A stretch of DNA of 64,000 bases from Pseudomonas huaxiensis (GTDB lineage: Bacteria; Pseudomonadota; Gammaproteobacteria; Pseudomonadales; Pseudomonadaceae). The notes under the pieces were generated by a model that made no database searches, was not told where the DNA came from, and was given only the letters and a program-made list of their open reading frames with translations. Position 1 is the stretch's first letter. The number at the start of each line of letters is the position of its first letter. The stretch covers positions 1-64,000 of the forward strand of contig NZ_QKVL01000030.1 in assembly GCF_003231275.1 (NCBI RefSeq), written 5' to 3'. This document shows positions 28,449 to 35,963 of the stretch, one piece after another. Made by a program: the position numbers and the translations under genes.

Positions 28449-29390
28449 TCAGGCCGCCTCGACCCGGGTCCAGAACCGGCTGAAACGGCGGATACGCACC
28501 GGCAAGGTGGTAGTCAGGTTATCAAGGACGATATCGGTATCCGCCAGGTGGAAGGCCCCGGAAATACGCAAGTCGCCAATCGCCTCGGTGCAACCCAGAT
28601 GCCCCGGTCGATAGCGCTGCAACTCGGTGATGAAGTCGCCCAACCGCCAGTCGTTGGCAACCAGCATGCCGCGGGTCCAGGCGTCGGCCTGGGACGGAGC
28701 CGGTTGCAGATCCCCTATTTGCGCGGCGCTGAAGCTGAGTTGCTGACCCGCCTCCACCCGCACCGCGACCTGCGCATCGGCGCAACGCACTTCCACCGCG
28801 TGCTCCAGCACACAGACCCGCGTGCGCTCACCCTCGCGGCGGACAATGAACCGCGTGCCCAACGCCCGCACGCTGCCCTGCGCGGTGTGTACGATGAACG
28901 GCCGCGACAGCGCATCGCGCGCGGTCTCGACCAGAATTTCGCCGTCCAGCAGGTTCACCTGACGGACCTGCGCGCTGTAGCGGATATCCACTGCGCTGGC
29001 GGTGTTGAGCTGCAACTGGCTGCCGTCGTCCAGACGCAGCGAACGACGTTCGCCGGTGCCGGTGCGCTGGTCGGCCAGCAACGTCTGCATCGGCGTGCTG
29101 CGCCAGGCCAGGCTACCCGCGCCGCCCGCGACCAGCAGAATCGACAGGACCTTGAGCACCTCACGGCGCCTGGCCCTGGCGCCCGCCAGCGTGGTCCGGG
29201 CCAGTTGCGGCGAAACCTGCTCGAACTTGCCTTGCAGACGCCCCAGCCGTTCCCACGCCTGCTGATGCAGCGGGTCGCTGAGCAGCCAGTGCTGGTGCGC
29301 GGCACGGGTCGCCGCGTCCGGCTCGCAACGCAATTCCACATACCAGTGGGCGGCAGCTTCGAGGATGTTGCGCTCCAGCACGGCGGCCAT
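28449..29390 (-). CDS. FecR-family anti-sigma/sigma regulator
   Basis: The 313-aa protein has the N-terminal cytoplasmic FecR domain (AAHWYVELRCEPDAATRAAHQHWL...HQQAWERLGRL pattern), one transmembrane helix (VLKVLSILLVAGGAGSLAW, about residues 78-96) and a periplasmic FecR domain (TGERRSLRLDDGSQLQLNTASAV, VHTAQGSVRALGTRFIVR). It senses the STN domain of the receptor and controls the sigma factor encoded 3 bases upstream. The order sigma-FecR-receptor is standard for ferrichrome and ferrioxamine systems. Confidence 0.93.
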   Translation of the reverse strand: MAAVLERNILEAAAHWYVELRCEPDAATRAAHQHWLLSDPLHQQAWERLGRLQGKFEQVSPQLARTTLAGARARRREVLKVLSILLVAGGAGSLAWRSTPMQTLLADQRTGTGERRSLRLDDGSQLQLNTASAVDIRYSAQVRQVNLLDGEILVETARDALSRPFIVHTAQGSVRALGTRFIVRREGERTRVCVLEHAVEVRCADAQVAVRVEAGQQLSFSAAQIGDLQPAPSQADAWTRGMLVANDWRLGDFITELQRYRPGHLGCTEAIGDLRISGAFHLADTDIVLDNLTTTLPVRIRRFSRFWTRVEAA

Positions 29391-29393
29391 GGC

Positions 29394-29903
29394 CTACTCC
29401 TCCACCAGCAGCAGGCAATGGGTCAGGGCGCGCACCGCGTGTTTCTTCACCGTGGTCACCGAGAGGTCCTGGCGGCGGGCGATCTCGACGTAGCTCAGGC
29501 CGTCGAGCTGGGCCATCAGGAATATTTCGCGGGTGCGGGCACCGAGACCGTCGAGCAGACGGTCGATGTCCATCAGCGTCTCGATGATCTGCAGGCGGGT
29601 TTCCGGCGAGATATCCACCGGCTCCGGGCGCGCCGCCAGGGCATCGAGGTACGCCTGCTCCAGCGCACGACGACGGAACATGTCGATCATCAGGCTGCGC
29701 GCCACCGTGCTCAGGTACGCCCGCGGCTCGCGCAGGTCGGCGGCCTTGCGCAAGGTGAGCACACGCATGAAGGTGTCCTGGGCCAGGTCCGCCGCGTGGT
29801 CGACACAGCCCAGCCGGTTGCGCAGCCAGCCGCAGAGCCAAGAATGATGATCCTCGTACAGCGAGTGCACGGCTTTTTGCAGCGAGAGGTCGACGGAAGA
29901 CAT
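29394..29903 (-). CDS. FecI-type ECF sigma factor
   Basis: The 169-aa protein has sigma region 2 (residues about 10-80: HHSWLCGWLRNRLGCVDHAADLAQDTFMRVL) and region 4 (about 105-165, HTH in LSYVEIARRQDLSVTTVKKH). It directs RNA polymerase to the siderophore receptor promoter when FecR is released. A Fur box lies 26-44 bases upstream of the ATG, so the whole system is iron-repressed. The prophage end lies about 175 bases upstream of the ATG. Confidence 0.94.
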   Translation of the reverse strand: MSSVDLSLQKAVHSLYEDHHSWLCGWLRNRLGCVDHAADLAQDTFMRVLTLRKAADLREPRAYLSTVARSLMIDMFRRRALEQAYLDALAARPEPVDISPETRLQIIETLMDIDRLLDGLGARTREIFLMAQLDGLSYVEIARRQDLSVTTVKKHAVRALTHCLLLVEE

Positions 29904-29928
29904 GGCAGGAAACCAGGCGGTAACAAGT

Positions 29929-29947
29929 GGTAATGAATCTCATTTAA
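29929..29947 (-). promoter_or_regulatory. Fur box of the FecI-type sigma gene
   Basis: On the minus strand, TTAAATGAGATTCATTACC matches the Fur consensus at 13 of 19 positions and lies just before the sigma gene. The site is intact despite the prophage inserted about 130 bases further upstream. Confidence 0.7.
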
Positions 29948-30093
29948 CAGGAATGATATTACCCTTGGCAACCCTGGTGTCATTCCTCGCTTGCGCCGAC
30001 CGGTCAGCCTCACCCGACGCGCTACCCCAGTTTTTTTAAGGCCTGAGAGCACATATTTACTAATTTATCCCGCGCCCGGTGTAAGCGAGCGCC

Positions 30094-30128
30094 GGGTTTG
30101 GCACCGTGGCGCACAGGGTTTGGCACCG
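30094..30128. repeat. Paired 13-bp repeats, candidate transposase end-binding sites
   Basis: GGGTTTGGCACCG occurs at 30094-30106 and again at 30116-30128, exactly 22 bp apart and in the same orientation. Mu transposase binds 22-bp sites in tandem at the phage ends. The first copy is 14 bases inside the TG at 30080, consistent with R1 and R2 sites of the right end. Confidence 0.6.
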
Positions 30129-30161
30129 ACGCCACTCAATGAACACTGTGTGGCCTGCCGT

Positions 30162-30581
30162 CTAGCCACCAGAAACCCAGGCGGGCGCTCGCGGCCTACC
30201 AGCCTCATCAGGAAATTGATCAGACTGAGGCCAGTCCCGCAGCGAACGCATATACCCAAGCAACTCCCTGAACTGGTCCTCAGTCAGGGTCGCGCTGTCT
30301 CCCGAGTCATGCTGATCACGATGTCGATCACGTAGCCAGGTAACAGCGATGAGTGCGCCATCTCGCCAGCTCCGTTCGCGTGCGGCAGCTTGATCCTCAG
30401 TCAATTGCGCTGAGTCATCCGCCACCGGGAGGCCATCAGGACCAGGAACAATCCGCTTGCCTTCGGACATCGATTTTATAAGTTCTGCGTGCCGCTTCAG
30501 GCTGATTTCCACAGCGTCGACCGGAATATCGGTATGAACCTTAGTCAAATAAAAGCCACGCGCGCTTGGGCTGTAGAGCAT
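30162..30581 (-). CDS. Tail fibre assembly protein
   Basis: The 139-aa protein begins MLYSPSARGFY and contains the hydrophilic ISLKRHAELIKSMSEGKRIV segment and a C-terminal region typical of Mu U/lambda Tfa-type chaperones (RDWPQSDQFPDEAGRPRAPAWV). Such proteins help fold and attach the tail fibre. Its gene lies 2 bases after the fibre gene and is the last coding sequence before the right end. Confidence 0.85.
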   Translation of the reverse strand: MLYSPSARGFYLTKVHTDIPVDAVEISLKRHAELIKSMSEGKRIVPGPDGLPVADDSAQLTEDQAAARERSWRDGALIAVTWLRDRHRDQHDSGDSATLTEDQFRELLGYMRSLRDWPQSDQFPDEAGRPRAPAWVSGG

Positions 30582-30583
30582 GA

Positions 30584-32251
30584 TTAGTTTCCGATGGCGA
30601 AGAAGTTAATGTATGAACTTGGAGAACTCGTTGCTGTATAGGCGTCTTGCCTATTCGCCTTAAAACCGACCAACGTCTGATCGCCAATCTGAGGAATAAT
30701 GCTGTTATCGGTCCTAGCCCCTACATAACCCCAAGAAACCTGCAAGGTTTTTACTGCATTCGGAAATGCGATTGGAAAAGTCACATCGTGCGCCATATCA
30801 GGATTAGGAGTTGCAACCGTTCCCCATTGGAAGATCAAACTTCCAAGCCAGCTTGGAAAAACAACATAATTGCTTGACCAGATAAAACCGGCACGCAGTC
30901 GCACCCCTAATGTCGCCGGAGTCACGAAAGTATTATCTTCTACTGCCGAGTCGACCGCCGACTGAGTTGCGACGCGAGCAATACCGGCCACACTTGCTGT
31001 TGCCTGCACAATTTTTGCCGCTATTGCCTGAAATACCCGAAGCGCTGTCATCGGCTTTGTCGTTTCCGTGCCCTGCTCAGCCTCGCTTTGACTTGCAACT
31101 GTGATGCCGTATCCGGAAAGCGTTGTGGACTTATCGGCCTTTGCGTTTATCTCCGGGCCACCGGCAATAAGGACTGCCGCCGCATTCCATGCAAGCTTGC
31201 CGGATGAATTCATACCCAGCGCGCCCTCCGCAACACCGCTCCAATGGAAAAGAATCCTTGGAGCATATGAGTAGTCTACAACTGAAGCACCGGCAAGCTG
31301 AACTTCGCGGATCATTAGTGCGCCGCCGGTCCCCGAGCCAGACTCACCGCCTGTCGTATTCGTATATAGAGCAGGACGCTGATCACTAGGCCCACCAACA
31401 CGCAAAGCGTCTGCGATACCATAACCGGCCAATGTTGTGGACTTTGAAGCTTTCCCGGTTAGTAAACTATCGGCTTCCGCTTTAGTGTACGCATTTGAAA
31501 TACCATAACCGGCCAATGTTGTAGACTTCGAGGACTTCCCAACTAGTAAGTTATCGACTTCCGCTCTCGTATAAGCATCCAAAATACCATAGCCGCTCAG
31601 TGTCGCTGCGCTATATGCAACCTTACTCAGCAAACCAGCCACCTCAATTTTGGTGTGGGCATCAGTAATCCCATAGCCTGCCAGCGTACTGGATTTGTTC
31701 GCCTTGCTGGTTATTTCTGAGCCGCCCTCAAGAAGGATTGCAGTCCCGCTCCACATTGGTTTGCCCGCAGAAGTCATGCCGAGCGAACCCTCTGAAACTC
31801 CACCCCAATGAAATAATATACGCGGAGCGTACGGGTAATTTGTCTTTGCCCCCCTTACCAACTGGACCTCACGAATGACTAAGGCGCCGCCTGAGCCTTC
31901 ACTTGCATCCCCACCGGTTATATCAGCGTAAAGCTCAGGCCGCTGATTACTTGGACTGCCGACATGCAGGCCATCAGTAACCCCATAGCCAGACAATGTA
32001 GTAGGTCGATTCTTCAACTTCTCAAAGTCAGAAGAAGACGCCACAAGTTTCGAGACAGCCTCGCCAAGTTGCGTATCATCTTTTGCGTCAGGCTGAATTC
32101 CTGCCAACTCAATAACATTAATAAGTTCGCGCTGGACTGAATTAAGCCAAGCAGCCTTAATGTGAGTTGCAGGAACTCCACCAGCCGAATGGCCTTCAGT
32201 GAACTCGCCAGCCGGATCTGCGGTGTTAGTACTATCGGCAATTTTCTGCAT
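30584..32251 (-). CDS. Tail fibre protein with duplicated receptor module
   Basis: The 555-aa protein starts at the ATG that overlaps the previous stop (TGATG). The N-terminal region (1-80) resembles baseplate-attachment parts of Mu-type fibres. Six copies of a TLAGYGITDA-type repeat (near 85, 188, 216, 244, 272, 376) are interleaved with two copies of an 84-residue module at about 97-180 and 286-368, both containing SYAPRILFHW-like and GALVIREVQL-like segments. The C-terminal 110 residues resemble the gp53-like fibre tip. Base composition is lower in GC than the tail genes upstream. It sets host recognition. Confidence 0.85.
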   Translation of the reverse strand: MQKIADSTNTADPAGEFTEGHSAGGVPATHIKAAWLNSVQRELINVIELAGIQPDAKDDTQLGEAVSKLVASSSDFEKLKNRPTTLSGYGVTDGLHVGSPSNQRPELYADITGGDASEGSGGALVIREVQLVRGAKTNYPYAPRILFHWGGVSEGSLGMTSAGKPMWSGTAILLEGGSEITSKANKSSTLAGYGITDAHTKIEVAGLLSKVAYSAATLSGYGILDAYTRAEVDNLLVGKSSKSTTLAGYGISNAYTKAEADSLLTGKASKSTTLAGYGIADALRVGGPSDQRPALYTNTTGGESGSGTGGALMIREVQLAGASVVDYSYAPRILFHWSGVAEGALGMNSSGKLAWNAAAVLIAGGPEINAKADKSTTLSGYGITVASQSEAEQGTETTKPMTALRVFQAIAAKIVQATASVAGIARVATQSAVDSAVEDNTFVTPATLGVRLRAGFIWSSNYVVFPSWLGSLIFQWGTVATPNPDMAHDVTFPIAFPNAVKTLQVSWGYVGARTDNSIIPQIGDQTLVGFKANRQDAYTATSSPSSYINFFAIGN

Positions 32252-32826
32252 CAATTAGCTCCGTAGCTAAAAACAATGGTGGTATGGGCAGGTCGCATAG
32301 ACTCCATCCGACACTCCAGAAGCTCGTTACCCCAAACTGCTAAAGCCTCACCGGCAGCGGCGCTTCCCGCCCTAGCAACAAACACACCGACCGCCTCGGC
32401 GTTGATCATCCAAGACGACGTCCAACTGTCGCCGTTCACGGCATCACCCGCCACGGCGACTCCCGCACGTGCAGGTCGAAACTCCGTAATTGAGATGTTG
32501 TAACCAAGGCTCGCAGCCAACTGAATAAAGAAGCCACGCGACTGTCCGCCCGGAGACTGCAACTTCGCAATTACGGCGGCAATTCGCTGCCCTACGGTGT
32601 GCCCCTCATTGACAACACACGGATCAGGAAGGCCCAGCACACGCTCCCAGTCGGCTAAAGCCTCAGCCGACTCGGGCCAGACTCTGCTGTAAAGCAGATC
32701 TCCGCTAAGTTGAGCCCCCTCCAGCGCGCGGGCATCAGCAGCGAGCAAGCTAGATAGCACCGGGGCGGCACCGTCATAAGCCTCTGGTGGAAGCAACAGG
32801 CGTAATTGCGTCGCCAGGCTGCTCAC
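32251..32826 (-). CDS. Baseplate protein, Mu gp48/YmfQ-like (DUF2313)
   Basis: The 191-aa protein starts at GTG 32826, overlapping the previous stop as GTGA; SSLATQLRLLLPPEAYDG follows. The family is recognised by the LLYSRVWPESAEALADWERVLGLPD segment and the RIAAVIAKLQSPGGQSRGFFIQLAASLGY motif. It connects the baseplate wedge to the tail fibre. The next gene, the fibre, overlaps its stop. Confidence 0.82.
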   Translation of the reverse strand: MSSLATQLRLLLPPEAYDGAAPVLSSLLAADARALEGAQLSGDLLYSRVWPESAEALADWERVLGLPDPCVVNEGHTVGQRIAAVIAKLQSPGGQSRGFFIQLAASLGYNISITEFRPARAGVAVAGDAVNGDSWTSSWMINAEAVGVFVARAGSAAAGEALAVWGNELLECRMESMRPAHTTIVFSYGAN

Positions 32827-33893
32827 GACATCAGCCCCAGAGTGATGGTGCCGGGCCTGATCCAACCAATAACGCCGGCCACATCTGTCGCAGGCACATT
32901 CTCCGTAGGTGTCAGAACCTCGTAATCTGTCACGCCGGCAATGTTGCCCAAAATTGTGCCGATTCGGTTGCGCCTCAGAAGTTCATCCGGTGCTAACGCG
33001 CCCAACTCTTCGTTGTAAGCAACCTGAGCGGCTTTCTGAACGTCGTCGAACTTGTAGCCGCTGGCCAGCTCAACATTTGCTGTCGCCGTAACGGTTCGAA
33101 TGAGCGGCGGATATACAAACACCTCCGCCGTAACCGGACGCATATAACCGATATACGCCTCACAAGCAGCTATCACCTCATCAGAGGGAGCACCACTTTC
33201 ACCAGTAATAACCACATCTACAGTATTTGGCCCTCGGCGCTTAGCCAAGACTTTCGCTGAAGCCACGCCATCGACTTCTAGCGCCCATCGTTTGTAGTCG
33301 TACTCCGCACCGCCTGCGGGAGGGGTGCGCAGCAAGTCAAGCAATCGAGCCAGCACCGATGCCGGAGACTCGATATTGCTACCCCCAGTAAATGCCTCGG
33401 TAATGGTCGCAATCGCATCAATGCCCAGCGGCGGGCTTGTCAGCATGGCCGACCCAGCCATGCCGTTCATGCCAACACCGACCGACTGTGCGATTGCTGA
33501 CACTGTAACCGTGCCTGCCTCGCCAATTGTCGCTGCCTCGGTGACGACCATCAGTGCACCACTGGCAACATGTTTGAGAGTGCTGCCGGCAATAAGGGGC
33601 ACTCCTGAGGTGCCCGTGATCTGCACAACGCCAGTGGCTGCAACGGCCGCGCGCTGGCGTATGTTGCGAGTCCCGGCGTGATGCAACAGCTCCGCCTCAT
33701 CGGCGGTGTCGGGGAATATCTGCCGATATAGCCACGCCTGGTGCTGGTAGAGGCCCTCAATTGCCGCCGACACAGCGGCACTGCGGATGAAGTTATCGGA
33801 GTCGCTACCGATATCGGCGTCCGGCAGAAGACTGCGGATATCTCGCAAAATGCCGTCGCGGATGCTTTCGTAAGCCGGGGGGTGGAATGGCAT
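32823..33893 (-). CDS. Baseplate J-like protein (Mu gp47)
   Basis: The 356-aa protein has the baseplate J (P2 gpJ/Mu gp47) pattern: an N-terminal DSDNFIRSAAVSAAIEGLYQHQAWLYRQIFPDTADEAEL motif, an extended beta-rich middle, and a C-terminal domain with YEVLTPTENVPATD. It forms the wedge of the baseplate. The ATG overlaps the preceding stop (TGATG), and its end overlaps the GTG of the next gene. Confidence 0.88.
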   Translation of the reverse strand: MPFHPPAYESIRDGILRDIRSLLPDADIGSDSDNFIRSAAVSAAIEGLYQHQAWLYRQIFPDTADEAELLHHAGTRNIRQRAAVAATGVVQITGTSGVPLIAGSTLKHVASGALMVVTEAATIGEAGTVTVSAIAQSVGVGMNGMAGSAMLTSPPLGIDAIATITEAFTGGSNIESPASVLARLLDLLRTPPAGGAEYDYKRWALEVDGVASAKVLAKRRGPNTVDVVITGESGAPSDEVIAACEAYIGYMRPVTAEVFVYPPLIRTVTATANVELASGYKFDDVQKAAQVAYNEELGALAPDELLRRNRIGTILGNIAGVTDYEVLTPTENVPATDVAGVIGWIRPGTITLGLMS

Positions 33894-34243
33894 CAAATAA
33901 CCCTGACGTTATGCGTGAACGTTTCAATACGTCCATCTGCCTGGATGGCCTCGACTGACAATCGCAACCAACCGTCATGGCGCTGTTCGGTGCCGACGTC
34001 GATCTGAGTGGCCCGGCCATCATCAAGCAGGGGTTTGAGGGCATCCCGCGCGTACTGCTCGGCGAGCCGTCCAACGCGGGGTTTGTCTTTTTCTCGACGC
34101 AAGGTGTAGAGCAGAGAGCCCAACGAAGGGTCAGCCCAGTAGCTACCCAGTGGGGTCACCAATCGGAGATAAATGGCGTTGGCCAGCGTGTTGATACGCT
34201 GCCCGGTTAAGTCGCCAGTTGCGGGGTTTATGCCTGTGTCCAT
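33893..34243 (-). CDS. Baseplate wedge protein (Mu gp46/GPW-gp25-like)
   Basis: The 116-aa protein begins MDTGINPATGDLTGQRINTL and continues with RLVTPLGSYWADPSLGSLLY, typical of gp46 of Mu and related to the gp25/GPW wedge proteins. The rest is LKPLLDDGRATQIDV and a beta-rich tail. Its ribosome site is poor. A long hairpin separates it from the preceding spike gene. Confidence 0.82.
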   Translation of the reverse strand: MDTGINPATGDLTGQRINTLANAIYLRLVTPLGSYWADPSLGSLLYTLRREKDKPRVGRLAEQYARDALKPLLDDGRATQIDVGTEQRHDGWLRLSVEAIQADGRIETFTHNVRVI

Positions 34244-34257
34244 GCTCGGCAATTTGG

Positions 34258-34296
34258 CTTACGTCGACAGGAAAGAGTATTTCCCGTCGACGTAAG
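34258..34296. other. Long imperfect hairpin between gp45 and gp46
   Basis: Perfect 11-bp arms CTTACGTCGAC and GTCGACGTAAG (34258-34268, 34286-34296) continue inward, past one A/C mismatch, to GGAAA/TTTCC with a 5-base loop. There is no T-run on either strand, so it is not a typical intrinsic terminator. It could be an mRNA-processing or pause site, or an IR-type DNA element. Confidence 0.7.
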
Positions 34297-34311
34297 CGAG
34301 TCGGTCAGCCT

Positions 34312-34836
34312 TTACTGAACTGGGCTCGGATTTGGGCTGTTGCCATGGACATGAGCGTTGTATAGGTCACGGTCTGCCTGCATCGTCCGAACCCTGTCTT
34401 TGACCTCGCCTGTGGCGTCGACCAGCGGCGTATCCAGAACGACTTTCGTTGACGCCCGAATCACCAGCGTTTCGGTCTCAACTTCGATCAGACGCCCGCG
34501 TTTCATGTGAATGAAGTCACCCTCATCGGTGTACAGGGCCACTTCTCCATCCTTGATCTGGATGCGGTATCGACCGTCGCCGCTTGCCACGACTACAGCA
34601 TGCTTTGAGTTACCCCCAACCGGGATAACGATGTACTCCGCGCCGGGCAGCGGGCCAGAGGCAAAACCGTACTGCTGCATCAGTTCGCCGCTAACGCTTT
34701 CCCCCGCAAGACCCTCCATTTCCACACCGATCTGCGCACCGCCATGGCTGTTGCGAGCAGCGATTGCGCGGAAAGCCTGGCGTATGCCTTGCTGTGCATT
34801 GCGGGCCTGCGTTTGCATCGTACGAATGAGGCTCAT
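34312..34836 (-). CDS. Central spike/baseplate assembly protein (Mu gp45)
   Basis: The 174-aa protein is the puncturing spike of Mu-type tails. It has an N-terminal OB-fold region, a beta-helical middle, and a C-terminal tip with NAHVHGNSPNP, the HxH iron-binding motif characteristic of such tips. It overlaps the stop of the hub gene (ATGA). Confidence 0.85.
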   Translation of the reverse strand: MSLIRTMQTQARNAQQGIRQAFRAIAARNSHGGAQIGVEMEGLAGESVSGELMQQYGFASGPLPGAEYIVIPVGGNSKHAVVVASGDGRYRIQIKDGEVALYTDEGDFIHMKRGRLIEVETETLVIRASTKVVLDTPLVDATGEVKDRVRTMQADRDLYNAHVHGNSPNPSPVQ

Positions 34837-35963
34837 AGCTTGTGTAGCTCCTGGATGAAGGCCGCGTCAGCGTCGCCCTTGCGCTTCTTCTGTTTCTTGC
34901 TCTTGTTGCCGTCCAGCACCCACATTTTGTCTTCACGCAAACGCAGCTCGGTAATAGCGCCCTCACGGCGCGTGACGCGCAACGTGCGAGACATCAAGAA
35001 GTAGGTGGCATCAAGGCCGTGAAGCTCGCTACGCACGATGATCCGCTGACCCGGCGTCCACACCTCGCCAAAGAAGCGGTCTGTCCGGTGGCCCTGAACC
35101 ACCGCACGAATCTCCAGCCCTTCCAGCCGACTGTCCGCGAGCAACTTGCGAGCACGCGCCGTACTCATGTCCTGGTTCTCGCATGAGCTGTCTACTACGA
35201 CCTTGGGACGGAAGATCCCCCGACTTGCAAGCACGTCGTCTTTCACAACGGTTTTCAGCTTGGATCGGGTCGTGTCGTATCCATCGCCGTCGTACTGTCC
35301 GTGCTGCCCCAGGACAGTGACCTGGCTGAAGCGGCCCGGCATGGACCGGCGCAGCGACAACCGCTCCACGTTGTTGCCTTGACCATCCTCACGAAGGATC
35401 AGCTCGGCAACGGGCGGAGCGCTGTAGTTGGGCCCACCAACAACCAAGCGTCCGTCGGGCTCCATCCAGGGCCAAAGTCCATTCGCCTCGGCAGCCTGCA
35501 ACAAGACCTCCCACGCGCTCTGACCGGGTTCAACCTGGATTCGCTTGCGGCTACCTGCCTTGGTCGCACGAATCTCAACTTGCGTGATGCCAAGAGGTCG
35601 CACGACCTGCTCGATGACATCAGCCAGGCCGACTTCCCGCATCGCGACAAATGGCGTCGAGCAGTCGACCAGGACGGACGCATGGTCTCGCCCATTGATC
35701 CTGATGGTTCGGCCCTGCCGGGAGATATCAAGCTCGACCTCATCCACTACGCCCGTCAGGATGCGGTCATTCCCGAGGCTTAACGTGCAAGGGGCGCCCT
35801 CTCTCAACTGTGCTGGGAGAGCCACCGTATCCTGCGTGAACAGCTCAAGCTGGAAGGCGTCAGCAGGGGTCAGCAGGTCACTTTCAACAGACCAGCCGTC
35901 CCAGTGCTCATGGGCGTGACCACCGATTGCCAATCGAATCTGTTCCTCAACGGGTGTAAACAC
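34833..35963 (-). CDS. Baseplate hub protein (Mu gp44/P, gpD-like)
   Basis: The 376-aa protein starts at GTG 35963 with GGGGAGG 6 bases upstream and overlaps gp43 by 17 bases. The family pattern is visible in LTPADAFQLELFTQD, TGVVDEVELDISRQGRTIRINGRDHASVLVDC and the middle segment EPGQSAWEVLLQAAEANGLWPWMEPDGRLV. It is the hub that holds the spike. The C-terminus is unusually lysine-rich (NKSKKQKKRKGDAD). Confidence 0.85.
   Translation of the reverse strand: MFTPVEEQIRLAIGGHAHEHWDGWSVESDLLTPADAFQLELFTQDTVALPAQLREGAPCTLSLGNDRILTGVVDEVELDISRQGRTIRINGRDHASVLVDCSTPFVAMREVGLADVIEQVVRPLGITQVEIRATKAGSRKRIQVEPGQSAWEVLLQAAEANGLWPWMEPDGRLVVGGPNYSAPPVAELILREDGQGNNVERLSLRRSMPGRFSQVTVLGQHGQYDGDGYDTTRSKLKTVVKDDVLASRGIFRPKVVVDSSCENQDMSTARARKLLADSRLEGLEIRAVVQGHRTDRFFGEVWTPGQRIIVRSELHGLDATYFLMSRTLRVTRREGAITELRLREDKMWVLDGNKSKKQKKRKGDADAAFIQELHKL

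Noticed and set aside
29950..30080. tRNA or integrase attachment site at the prophage boundary
   Set aside because: No tRNA-like sequence or integrase is present; the transposase-type machinery explains insertion.
31470..32000. Repeated DNA words suggesting a repeat array in the tail fibre gene
   Set aside because: They encode TLAGYG-type protein repeats in one open frame, so they are coding and not a separate element.
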